Source: Anthostomella pinea | Taxonomy: Eukaryota > Ascomycota > Sordariomycetes > Xylariales > Xylariaceae | Direction of reading: 5' to 3' | Length of the DNA: 64,000 nt | Assembly: GCA_963556695.1 (NCBI GenBank) | Contig: CAUWAG010000003.1 | Location: 5,704,001 to 5,768,000, forward strand | Shown: positions 24,801 through 34,794 of the stretch, one piece after another | How positions within the stretch are numbered: the first letter of the stretch is position 1 | Layout of the letters: each line of letters opens with the position of its first letter | The notes under the pieces: generated by a model | What the model was told of the DNA's origin: nothing | What the model saw: only the letters and a program-made list of their open reading frames with translations | Database searches by the model: none | Made by a program: the position numbers and the translations under genes

Positions 24801-25979
24801 TTCTTCGCCTCTTTAACTATGTTCCCTTGCACTGGAATGCCCTCCCATGCTTCATATTCCTCTCGGAGACATTACCCGGTCCCATATCCCCTCTCAGTCA
24901 CCTGGCTTCTTCTACCCACACTTTTTCACCTCTTGATCATGTCTCCTCCTCCCGTTCACCCTTGTCATCCGCCTACTATTATTCCTCATCCTCCCCTCCC
25001 TCGCTATTGTAAGCATGATCGGTCGACCTCATGTCCTCCACTCTGTGCCGCATGGTTCGTCGTGGCTGGATCGTCGTCGCATGGTTTGTAACCGCATGAT
25101 TCGTCGTGGCTGCGTCGTGGCTAGATCATCGTGGGCTGGGCCCTTGTCGGGTGACCTTTGTCTGGTCGGCGCATTCTGGTCTTTCCCATTCCTTGTCTGC
25201 CCTTCGCGTTCCTTCCGCCCACGTCCCTCCCTCCACTCTATATCTCGATTCCCTTCCGTATCGTCTTGTACCCCGGCCTATTATGTACTCCGTGCGCTTG
25301 CTCCGCATTCTTCCGTTGGTCGTCGGTCTGGCTTTCCTGGGCTCTTCTCCCTCGATCTTCAATTGGTTTGGTCGGTCGGTTCCTCTGGTCTGAGCGCTCT
25401 GCTTCTCGATGTATGGTTCTCGGGACTTGGTCTGTTTGTTCCCCTGGGCATCAGTTTGCGGATAATGCTCGAGCCGTCTCGGTCAGGGTGCCTTCTTCAT
25501 CAAGCGATCGCCTAGGTGGCTGGGTCTAGAGGTCGTCGTGGGTAGATTGCCTGTCGCCATGGGCAGTTAGTGTCACTGCTGCGTGTTGGTCGTGAGAAAT
25601 GAGACCCTCGTCAAGTGCCGCCTTCCTGAACCTTTGTGCATCACCTTCGGAGCCCATGGCCCGTTGTCGAGGTGGATAGCACGTCCACCCCAACATTGTG
25701 TCTCCCCTCCAGCTCTATGTTCTCCTAGGATGCGCACCAGCGCCCCGGCCACAATCTAGCTTAGGGCTCGCAACTAGCTGGCTGAGACCCTCGATGAAAA
25801 CAATAATTTTTTTCCACCGAGTCAGTCAATGGAGTTGATATTTCCCCAACCTCCTCTTCCACCACCACATCAGTTTGCAGTGCTGAACACTACCACCATG
25901 TCACCTCTCCTCTACTTCGATCATACTACGATCCTTCCATTCATTCAACGTTCTTGTAAGTATTATCATCTTCTGTCTT
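21873..25979. other. Gene-poor region without supported genes
   Basis: About 4.1 kb. Open frames up to 248 codons (24266-25012, +) exist but are Leu/Ser/Pro/Tyr-rich with overlapping frames equally open and no domains. It has an 11-bp inverted repeat TGAGGACTCAC (24223-24233 and 24287-24297) and a short tandem AAAGTGCGTC repeat near 24640-24662. Base composition is normal rather than AT-rich. Confidence 0.5.
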
Positions 25980-26705
25980 TCCTTAAGCTTGCCTTTCTTT
26001 CACGCATCTTGCTCTATTCCACGCACCTGGGGCCATGCTCCAGTCCACGCATACGAGACTATTCCCACACGACTTGCCCTTCTCCCACATGACCTGGGTC
26101 TTTTACGCATCTTTCTCCCTTCGCACACATCTTAGCCTCTCCTACGCACCTTGACATTCTCCCGCGCATCCTGGAGTTTTCTCTCGCCCCCTGTCACTCC
26201 TCCTACGCTTCCTGCCCTTCTCCCAGGCATCCGAAATTCCCTTACGCATCTTGCTCCCTTACTCACATATTGCCCTTCTCCGAGCTTCTGTCTCGCACTT
26301 CGCTCTTCTCCCTCGCGCCTTGCCATTCTCCCACACATCATGGGTTTCTCCCAAGCACCCCGGGGCCTTTCCAACATACCCTGGGTTCCTTCCCACACGA
26401 CTTATTCTTCTTCCAGGTATTCTCGAGTTCCTTTACGCACACTTTCCTCTCCTCGCCCCTCTTGGCCTCTTCCCAGGGGGTTTGGGCCTGGCCCAAGCCT
26501 CTTTCTCTCTCCCACCCATCTTGTTATGTCCACGCGCATCTTGCCTTTTTCCCAACGCATCATTGGCTTCTTCCCACATACCCCGAGTTTCTCTCGCACA
26601 TCCTGATTCTCTCACACCAGTTTTCGGTTTCTCCCACACATCCCGTGTGTCTTCAAACACATATTACATTTCCCTACGCACCGTAGGGTTCTTCTCATAC
26701 GAGCA
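25980..26705. repeat. Degenerate ~24-nt pyrimidine-rich minisatellite
   Basis: A run of diverged units resembling CTTCTCCCACGCATCTTGCC with spacing of about 20-26 nt fills roughly 25980-26705. Examples are TTCTCCCACACATCATGGGT near 26328 and TTTCTCCCACACATCCCGTG near 26629. Because the unit is close to 24 nt and stop-poor on the plus strand, three overlapping plus-strand frames stay open (138-163 codons), reading as Ser/Pro/His/Leu octapeptide repeats. This is best explained as an old tandem array, not a gene. Boundaries are approximate. Confidence 0.65.
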
Positions 26706-26769
26706 ATTCAAATCGGCTTTGGATTTGCAGGCATTTCATTAACAAGTCGGGACAGGACGATGCCCCTCA

Positions 26770-27530
26770 TGACAATGCCGCCTTCCGGCCATGTCTATGT
26801 GGACAACAAGAAGCTACTCGTCTTTGACGAGCAGGGCGTCCAGCCTGAGACGATCACCTCCTCCCTAAAGCAGCATCCGAAAGCAAAGGCGGCAGTGTAG
26901 GTCACCACCACTGCATCGCAAGCAGCACCGACGGCTGACTTTGCCTGCAGATACCCTTTAAGGGAGCGCATTTGACAGCTCGGTAAGCCAAGGAACCTGT
27001 GCACCCGACCAACGCACACCCTTGGTACTGACCGACTGCTGTAGTTCTTCTGGATACCGATAGACGAAGCAAAGGCCGTCGACGCTCAGCAGCGATTCCT
27101 CCTCGAGGTCACTGCGCTGTTATGCACTGGATGACCTTTACGTACTGGGTGTCAAGGCCGTGCTCGACATCATCGAGGGCTACCTGCTCAGCAACACCGA
27201 GGTTGCCTGCCCCTACCACATGCACCCATCCTCTCCCACGCCCTCCAGTACGCCATCGACCAGATGCAAACCAACGAGCAGCTCAACTAGCCGCCGGTTC
27301 CCCAAACGCAGGCTGGACGCCCGCCCTCAGTCTGCCCAGGCTCCCAGAGCTGTATACGGCACCGCATCTCCTTGGCGGACACCAATTCCAACTGGACATT
27401 TCCAAGGCGCCAGTAGTCGCATGGTCCGCCAGGCCACCACCTCGCCCGGCACCAAGGCTCGCGTCGTCCATGTCGCCACACTCCGCCCAGCGCAAAGACG
27501 CTCGCGAGTAGAACTGGTGCGCTGAGTCGT
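26770..27530 (+). pseudogene. Broken protein-coding remnant, identity unknown
   Basis: Gene-like peptides in different frames lie in series: GHVYVDNKKLLVFDEQGVQP (from 26791), then FFWIPIDEAKAVDAQQRFLL (about 27042-27101), then LYVLGVKAVLDIIEGYLL (about 27137-27190). Splice-like signals (GTAGGT...TGCAG, GTAAGC...TGTAG) separate them, but no choice of junctions gives an open frame; for example, the short middle exon contains a TGA. This looks like a once-real multi-exon gene with frameshifts and stops. I do not recognise the family with confidence; it may be the 5' part of the remodeller remnant at 28 kb. Confidence 0.45.
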
Positions 27531-28024
27531 GCGCTGTCTAGCTTTGCTCGCTTCAACCTGAATGCACCCCCGCAACCCTCCACCACGCCCACACCGGCAA
27601 GGAAGGAGCGGAACAAAACAGGGATCCTTGGACGTCGCCAAACCACCATCGCATACTGCTAGTTGGGTAGAGAAGCAGGCTATGAGCCTATAGTTGATAT
27701 ACGCGGTATCAAAATCAATGCGACTACGCGGGAAGGCGGCCCAATGAGCAAGATCATCAAGCAGTTGACCGATGCCGGGCCGCATCCCGAAGTCACCAGG
27801 TCGCCCACATCAAAAAGAAGGCCGCCGAGTTTGAGAGCAGTGGTGGCGCTCCAGGAAGGCAACTTCGGATCGATGGCGTATTACTCCAACAGCCAGGGTT
27901 TTGAAGCTTCGCCCATGGCTGCTGGTCCTGCGTTCCGCGCCGAAGAGGAACGAATCAGTGGTACTCCGACCAAGGAGAAGAGCGAGTACAGTGACAAGAA
28001 CACTGAGTGCTTCTGGTGACGGCT

Positions 28025-28330
28025 CCGTACCTGCCACCGTGCCTCCATCTAGCGGCCAAGCAAGACTGGTACGGCGGTAGTCATTACTGCCAGGGCTGTT
28101 CGTACTCCTACCACAAGGCATGCATTGGCCAGCGGCCTCACGCGAGCATCGATCGAGCAAGATCGGCGACGACAGCTTCGTGCTCCAATGCAAGTTCTGT
28201 ATCGGGATCTGCAAGAATAAGGACAAACGCGCTCCGGATCACTCCATGTGCCAGACCTGTAAGCTGCGTGGTGCCTCATGTGTTGAATTCTCCCCTAAGA
28301 AGACCACCAAGCAAGAAGCATCCGAAGCTT
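28025..28330 (+). pseudogene. PHD/zinc-ribbon segment of a Mit1/Chd-type chromatin remodeller, frameshifted
   Basis: Two adjacent frames together give a cysteine-rich zinc-binding segment: CQGCSYSYHKACIGQR (about 28089-28134) and then, after a frameshift near 28135, KIGDDSFVLQCKFCIGICKN, with MCQTCKLRGASC further on and KKTTKQE at the end. The arrangement (CxxC...HxxC, then CxxC...CxxC and a KTxKQE exit) resembles the PHD-like domain in fungal Mit1-type SNF2/CHD remodellers as I remember them; no helicase domain follows. With the frameshift and no intact ends this is a relic. Identification rests on recall of the family, so it is moderate. Confidence 0.5.
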
Positions 28331-28584
28331 TGGATGGGAAAGCTGTCAGAAGGCCAACCATATTGGGGGCGGGCCGGGGTGGGACTGCGCAATGAAGAGG
28401 TTCCTTCATCCAGGTGGACAAGGGCAGAAAACGCCTCCCAGTAACTCTAGGGGGTAAATTGCTGGTCCGTTCTGAGGGTACCAGAACGCCTACAGAACAT
28501 TACCAAGGAATTCTGGGTTTTGGATCGTGCGAAGGGCCACCCGTCACTCTCCGCCTGGCAATCACTCACTGGGAGCAGCACTAG

Positions 28585-28770
28585 AAGCTGTGAAGCGGCT
28601 ACCACGGCTGCAACCAAACCTTCGCCGACTCGGCGACCCTGGGCAAGCACATGCTCACCCACACCACGGGCGACGGTCCCCCCCACCACTGCGCCTACGG
28701 CAGCTGCGATCGCAGCTACAGCCGCGAGGACACCCTGTCCGACCACATGCGGCAGCACTTGCTGCCTTAG
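28585..28770 (+). pseudogene. Isolated pair of C2H2 zinc fingers, remnant
   Basis: One plus-strand frame encodes two consecutive fingers: GYHGCNQTFADSATLGKHML ending with TH, and HCAYGSCDRSYSREDTLSDH ending MRQH, followed by a stop. The first finger's leading cysteine is absent (a Tyr-His lies where C is expected) and the frame is closed just upstream, so no complete transcription factor can be read. Codon use is strongly C-ending (ACC, CTC, GAC), as in real genes of this genome. Confidence 0.5.
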
Positions 28771-29398
28771 GGTAGCGGAGGAGAATCCGTCGATGGCGGA
28801 TAGGGCGGCGGGCAGGCCGACCCTTATCCTGCAGTCTCGGTGCTGGTTTTGTTGTTTGGTTTTGGCGTTGGGTTCGGCGTTGGGGTTCTGCGTGCGTTTT
28901 CGCACAGCAAAAATGGAATAAAATGTGTTTTCCATCCTTGCGCACCTGTGTACCCGAACATCCTGTGGCACGTAAACGAGAAAGGAGTTGCCGTTCCTAA
29001 GCGCGCAAAGCAGCAGCCACATTCGAACGTGCCATAAAGACACGTGCGTGGAGCTTCATGTTGATCCCAGGGTTAAAAGAGAGATTATCCTCATCGCAGG
29101 AGCTGGTGGGTTTGCTTTGGGGGTTAGCTACTAGGTGCTGGTCATTGGTATCAGCACTGGTATCAACTCTGGCTTCTACAGGGACTTATATAAGGGCTAC
29201 AATAAGGGCTCCGGCGAGGGCATCAGTAAGGGTAGCATTATCATCATTGACGTGGTCGTGATCAATATCAGCTTCGGCGTCAGCATCATCATCGGCTTAT
29301 CATGGGCATAGCTGTGGTATTGATCAGGCGTGGAAGCCCTGTATATATACATGAATGATTCCTTTGTTCCTTGTATGCTTCCTGACAGCAATTCTTCC

Positions 29399-29441
29399 CC
29401 CATCCAAAGCTTCGTATCTTAGACACGAAGCTTTGGATGGG
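29399..29441. repeat. 17-bp perfect inverted repeat (hairpin)
   Basis: Arms 29399-29415 and 29425-29441 are exact reverse complements around a 9-nt loop, with core CATCCAAAGCTTCGT / ACGAAGCTTTGGATG. The right arm is part of a 19-nt sequence repeated exactly at 28323-28341. Confidence 0.85.
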
Positions 29442-29531
29442 AAATCACTAGCTTCTAGCACCAGAGGCAGCAGCTACAACAACGCAGTCTACAGCGCTCC
29501 TCCCAGCCAGTCCTATGGATCCTACATGTAA
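29428..29531 (+). pseudogene. C-terminal coding scrap ending in Ser/Tyr/Pro-rich tail
   Basis: A frame beginning at the 19-nt duplicated motif reads EALDGKSLASSTRGSSYNNA and ends AVYSAPPSQSYGSYM plus a TAA. Such a tail is typical of fungal RNA-binding proteins. No upstream exon in frame is intact: the same EALDGK start is preceded by unrelated hairpin sequence. It is probably the displaced end of a gene whose body is lost or scattered. Confidence 0.35.
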
Positions 29532-30349
29532 CTGGATGCAGTAGGCGCCAAAAACAGCCTTTCTGGCCATTCATATCCACCAGGCACATGTGCTGGAAAC
29601 GGTGGAGGTCGGAGGCACACATTCGCCGGTCTTAGCTTTCGTGTCGTCCCCTTTCCCGGCACTCTTGTTCACAGAATAAACAGGTACTGATTACCCTGCG
29701 CGACCATGAACCTTCGGGGGATACCAGTTCAACTCTTGCTGGACTGAACATGGCTCCGAAACCCGCCATCCTCGTCTTCGGTAAACTCAGGCTTGTCAGT
29801 CTGGAAGGAAAGACTCGGAGAAAGACCTAATGCCTGCCACCTCCAACATCAGGCCCTGCCTGTCAGAGAGGGACTCACTGGCTCCAGACATCTTTACTCT
29901 ACCGGCCAAGTCATCCTTCCCCTAGCAGACTGCCTTCGAAGTCCGAACCACTCGGAGAATGTAAGATACCCTGGCAAGAATACCCGGGAACCTGAGGGCT
30001 AACTGTCTTCTAGGAAGGACCAGAATTCTGTAGTTATTCGAAGCTTGGCAAGAGCGCAACCATATACACGCGGAATCAACACATGCTTATTGTCCTCTTT
30101 CCCTTGCAAGGGTTGGACCAATCAACTTCGCCTAGAAGTAGCTGTCAATGACCCGTTGATCAACAGAACAGGGACTGTGCTTTGATATGGCTCTGCCACA
30201 ACAAGAGCTGTACCTTAGTACCAGAGTCGCCTCAGACAAGGCAGTAATCCGTGAACGGAAAGAACTGGAAATCGCATGGTTTCCAAGACGCTGGTCATGT
30301 ACTAGAATCGAGATGGGCAATCACGATGGAAGCAAGCGCCGATGATCGT

Positions 30350-30618
30350 GGGTATGCTTCAACTCTTTCGGCCAAAGAGAGCCCCGAAGGCGATCATATA
30401 GCTGGAGAACATTCCGAAGGAGGAGAAATTCAAGTTCAAGCCATAATCACAGGCCCTTGTGGACGAATGGAATATCCTTCTGGCGAGTGAAGGAGCAGCA
30501 GCTCCTAAATCTGGTACCGGGGCAGCTTCCGCAACAGCCAACGGCGTCAACGGCTTCAGGGACAGAAAGCTCGATGCCAACATGCAGGTCCTGAAGATGC
30601 TCACCTACAAGGCATGAG
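30350..30618 (+). pseudogene. Coding remnant, possible C-terminal part of the remodeller relic
   Basis: A broken frame gives ENIPKEEKFKFKP, then after a shift LVDEWNILLASEGAAAPKSG and finally DANMQVLKMLTYKA before a TGA. The composition and sharp end look like real coding sequence. The KFKFKP...LVxEW...VLKMLTYK order loosely recalls the C-terminus of Mit1-type remodellers and would pair with the PHD segment 2 kb upstream, but that link is uncertain. Confidence 0.35.
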
Positions 30619-30909
30619 CTCAAACACCAAGAGCAGCAACAACACTGAAATCAATGTCCACAGCTCCAAGCCTCATAGAGTGATCACAACTGCGACGCCA
30701 CTAGACGTAAGAGCTCGGTTCCCTTGGTGGATGATTTTTAGCAGCTTGGGCTGTTGCGACCTCTCCTGGAATGGGCTTCACGTTGACCTCACCTCCACCA
30801 CACTTGGCCTTTCATGTCTGCTCGACAAAGGCGATGTAAAACATCCAAGCTCCCTCCTTTACCGGCTCGAAGCTTTAGCCCCTTTTATACCCACCTGGTC
30901 AATCGGCGA

Positions 30910-31025
30910 CATCCATTCCAAGCGGACAGTGGCACAAATCGTCCAAGCTCCCCCCTTTTATGATAGGCGCTTTGACTCCAAGCAGACAGTGGAGCCCCCC
31001 CTTTTTACGATAGGCGCTTTGACCT
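30910..31025. repeat. Short imperfect tandem duplication
   Basis: The segments CCAAGCRGACAGTGG and CCCCTTTTTAYGATAGGCGC with TTTGAC occur twice in the same order (about 30917-30980 and 30976-31023). This is a two-copy imperfect direct repeat of about 50 bp inside the gene-poor region. Confidence 0.6.
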
Positions 31026-32329
31026 TGACCCTGTCTTTCAAACCATCTGGACTGAGCAGGCTCTGATCTGAAAACTTTTCTCCTGGAACATACACCATTG
31101 TCGCAACGAAGAGTTCGCCGCGGTTGTCAACAGCGATAGTCCTCTGCGGATAGCATGTACCCAGTTGACAAGTAGGACATTCTCCTTGCTGAGATCACTG
31201 CTCTTCACACAAAAAACAGCCCTGTCCTTGACATACTTTTGGCGACCAACACATGCTGGTCACAGAGAGTGTCTTTCAACTAGGAATCAGCATGGTCAAA
31301 GCTTGCCGATATCCGAGCGCATGCACGGTCATTCGCAGTTGGCCACTGGCAAGGTAAGCCCCCTATTCTATCAACATGAACTTCGATATGTGGGGCAGAC
31401 AGTGGATAAAGGGTGGCATCTCCAGACCTGTCACAATGAAAATCCTCCATCATTCTTACCACACACAATGCCAATCCTTTGAACCCTCCACCACTATGCA
31501 GTTGGCACGCTAACATTAACTTGTGCCAGACAGCCCTTCCCTTGCGATAAATTCACCGGTTTGATGTCTGCGACTCCAATCTCCGATGCTCTATACATGT
31601 CACGCCGCTAAGGATTTCTTCTTCACGTACAACAAGAAAAGTCATTCTGGAGTCACCAGCAGTCGAGCTGTGCTAATACATCCGTATCGAAAACTGACCT
31701 GAATATACAGACAAGTGAACACAAAGAGCATGCACGGGCATCTGGGTTGAACTCAACCCAGAGGCCGGTTCTTTTTTGGCGATTTTTGGTCGTCGGCGAC
31801 CTACCTATAGGACATGTAAGGAGCTCACATGATCTCCTCTGCGCAAAGAGCCCATGTACTGTAGCCATGCTGCATACTAAGGGTGGTGCCCAAGGGGCCT
31901 TGTGCACAATAGGCTTGGCTCATACAGCCGTGCTGTCGTTTAAGGTCAAGGACGACATGTGTCGTCTTGATCTTAGCTGCAAGCCAGGCGACAAAGTTGT
32001 GTCTAGAGCAGAGGCAAACCTGGACTCACCTCAGCTTCAAATACCTTGGTACTCTCTTTGGAGGTAACTATTCGCGGTATCCTCTTCTTGGGACCCTTTA
32101 GTCATGTTGGCTGTTGCCTTCTTAGGGGTTGGAAGTTGGCTCCAATGACGATGGACAACTAGGAATTGATCATAACGATACGTGCGTATTAACGCAAGGC
32201 TGGGGTGTCCTGGGCCTGGCTCAGACACACAGCCGAGAAAAACAGCTGGCAGCTTGGCAACAGGAAATTCATCACGAAAGACTTCCTCAACCAGGCACGG
32301 CTTGTCTCTGCTGCGGGTGCGACTGTGCC

Positions 32330-32385
32330 TTCTGCTCTGCTACTAGGGAAGCACGGAAACAGCGTGATCAGGGCAAGCGTCGGGC
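32330..32385 (+). pseudogene. Scrap related to the intact gene at 34.8-36.8 kb
   Basis: A 40-bp stretch near 32337-32377 reads SATREARKQRDQGKR and aligns, at both DNA (about 80% by eye) and protein level, with AATREARKQRNQRKH at about 35692-35737 in the neighbouring intact gene. The surrounding frames do not extend the match convincingly. It looks like the remains of a paralogue or partial duplication. Confidence 0.45.
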
Positions 32386-32739
32386 TTCGGAGTACCGGGA
32401 AACGGAAACGTGATTTAGTGTCACCAAGCTCTGAATATGATGGTGACACCATTGTTGTCCTCCCCAGCCAGGCTGCCGCAGACCAGGAACAGTTGGACTA
32501 CCCAAGAACGGGATCTCAGTCTCTGCCAGCAAAAGGCCTAGACCTTGAAATTCCTAGTGGAAACGAGATGTATTCCTGCGAAGTACGTGTTGATATGAAT
32601 CGTACCTAGGTATCCAAATTGAATCGGGGGCGCCCAAGCTGGGTGCCCTCCCTTTTTGGCCTCACGCAATATCGCCGACGAGCATTTGTCGTACTACTAT
32701 GCAAGCTGCGACAGGAATGTCGAGGCAGGACCTACCCAG

Positions 32740-33165
32740 GTTTCATACCCCTGCAACATCCCACACTGGAGGTAATCCCATACGGTTTCAAGAAGATCAA
32801 CGAGCGTCACGTCGATGCAGCAGAACAGTATCTGAAGCGATATGAGATCGACCGTTGATCTATCTACATTGGCGGCCTGCACTCAGACATAAAGACCTCG
32901 GAGGAGATTATTTGAGTTGCTATCGGACAGCATGGCGTGATCAATGTTCTGCTGCGGTTATGAGTACGCCCTGTCTTGAGAATCATTCCCCCTCCCGGAT
33001 CTTCAAGGGACGTCAGGGGCGCACCGGACCTGACAGAGGTTTTGGTCTCTTCCAGCCCATGGATTCTAGCTCCGCAGGTCATCATAAAGCCAATGCTTGG
33101 ACGGCAAAGCCCATGAGCCGAAGAATCATATTTGAACTCGGACTTCCCAGCACGACATCGCAGAT
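32740..33165 (+). pseudogene. RRM-like RNA-binding remnant with stops
   Basis: VIPYGFKKINERHVDAAEQY is followed in a second frame by SIYIGGLHSDIKTSEEII, then a stop and VAIGQHGVINVLLRL, then in a third frame DRGFGLFQPMDSSSAGHHKA through KPMSRRI. The order IYIGGL (RNP2-like) and RGFGLF (RNP1-like), with KPMSRRI at the end, is that of an RRM fold. At least one stop and two frame changes interrupt it, so it cannot encode an intact protein. Confidence 0.4.
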
Positions 33166-34794
33166 GACCTGCACCGGGAGAGACGGGCATGGTGCAAGGC
33201 TATTACTTGGGACCGTCAACTGGTGAGCCAGACCGTACCTCCAGTGCATTCGTATCAGCTAGATCAGCAGCTGTACCAGAGGGATCCCACTAGGCCTGCA
33301 TAAACAACACAGGTCCAGTCAAGCGGTGGAAAACTGGCATAAGCAGTGGTTTGGTGGTTATTCGAGTCCATTACCCAGGGAGAACTGCTTATGCCAGGTT
33401 GCTTATGCAATTTATTGAGTTCCAGCAATATCAGTGTACCTAGGTACGGGCAGGGTGGAAAGAGCAACTGCAAGTTGGGAAGGTGCAGTTGCCGTTCTGG
33501 GCAAGAGGCAACAGCCAATTGGGTACGGGTCCTCCACTCGTATCCCGCCTTTCTTGCAGCTGACCCAACACCTCTCCCATCTCACACACCTTGCACCTCG
33601 CACTCCAGGCACAACCGTCGCCGAAACTGAACACATCCTGGTTCAAGGACTGTCGGTCATTCTCGCCCTCAATTTCACGGCATCTGTGCTCGGATCGAAT
33701 TGACACCCTCGACGCCTTCTCCGACACGGCATCCGGTTTGCAATTGGGTTGGCAGAAGGTAGGTTGCTACTTGCACTCACCAATCCGTCGTGTCTGCCCT
33801 GCCCTGCACCTTTCGCCACCATCCCGACCACTACCGTCTTCAATGTCAAAGAAGTGTTCACTGGCACGCTTGAGAAAGACCATGCCCACATTCACAATCC
33901 ACAAGCACCTGAGACCAGTTCCCCTGCACTTGGAGATATCATACATCTTCTCCACCTTTCCATGGAATGAGAACTACGTGCACTATCAACATATCTTTAT
34001 GGTTCCGACCAAGAACCAGTTGCCAGAGTCGTCCGCAGTGTCATGGGAGCTTCCTCATGGGCTTTGAGACGCGTTCTGACCAGCTTCGAATTCTAGTCTC
34101 GAACCACTCAGCAACCCGACAGTGACCTTTCGAGCGTGTTCTTTCGGCTCAGTCTGTGAAATTCCGCACCCGAAATTGCACCCCAGAGTCTCGATACCTG
34201 CAGTCTAATTGAACACTGCCCTCTCCCACCCCGAAGGGAACGGCCTTACAACCAACAACCAACTGCTTATCTGCCAGCGTGCTCGTGGCCGTTATTCAAA
34301 GGACCAGTACAGCGAGAGTGTGTGAACCAACAGTGGTAAGGGTGTTCTCAACAGCCCCCCTTTCACATTCTATGGAGATCTGCGAGAACCCTTCCCTTTG
34401 TTGGTGAAGCTTTGATTACTGCTTCTGATGGTGCATGGTTGGTGACCCTGTACTGGGCTTACGTTGTGATGCTGTACGTTCCCGAGGCGGCGTATGTGTA
34501 ACTGCCCCGTTCCATATGGTGATGACGCTATACTATCCGGTTATTGGATATATCCTGTATCCCCTTGGCGACGATGATATACCTCTTTGCATCACGTCGA
34601 AGAACGCTCGACTTGAAACCATCACCGATACAGAGTCAGACGTTGTTTATGACGTATACATACCCTTACTATACTGGCCGCGGACCCCCCCTGGATGGAC
34701 GATGGAATGTTTTCAAGCGCCATCTCTTGCCTGCCCAATTGTACATCTGAGCAACGAGACGGCGGTCGCCGCTAACATTACCTACTTGCAGGCA
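33166..34794. other. Spacer and probable 5' region of next gene
   Basis: No supported gene through about 34.4 kb. Close to the next start, CGCTAACATTACCTACTTGCAG-type sequence (branch CTAAC at about 34772, acceptor ending 34792) marks a splice acceptor 2 bp before GCAATG. So the next gene has either an intron in its leader or an unrecognised short upstream coding exon (an in-frame candidate ends at 34739). Confidence 0.5.

Noticed and set aside
24266..25012. 248-codon plus-strand ORF
   Set aside because: Leu/Ser/Pro/Tyr-rich with other open frames over the same bases, no domain or splice signals; likely chance in a pyrimidine-rich region.
26151..26742. Repeat-protein gene in the minisatellite
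   Set aside because: Three overlapping frames are all open because the unit is about 24 nt and lacks stops; no start context, introns or conserved frame.
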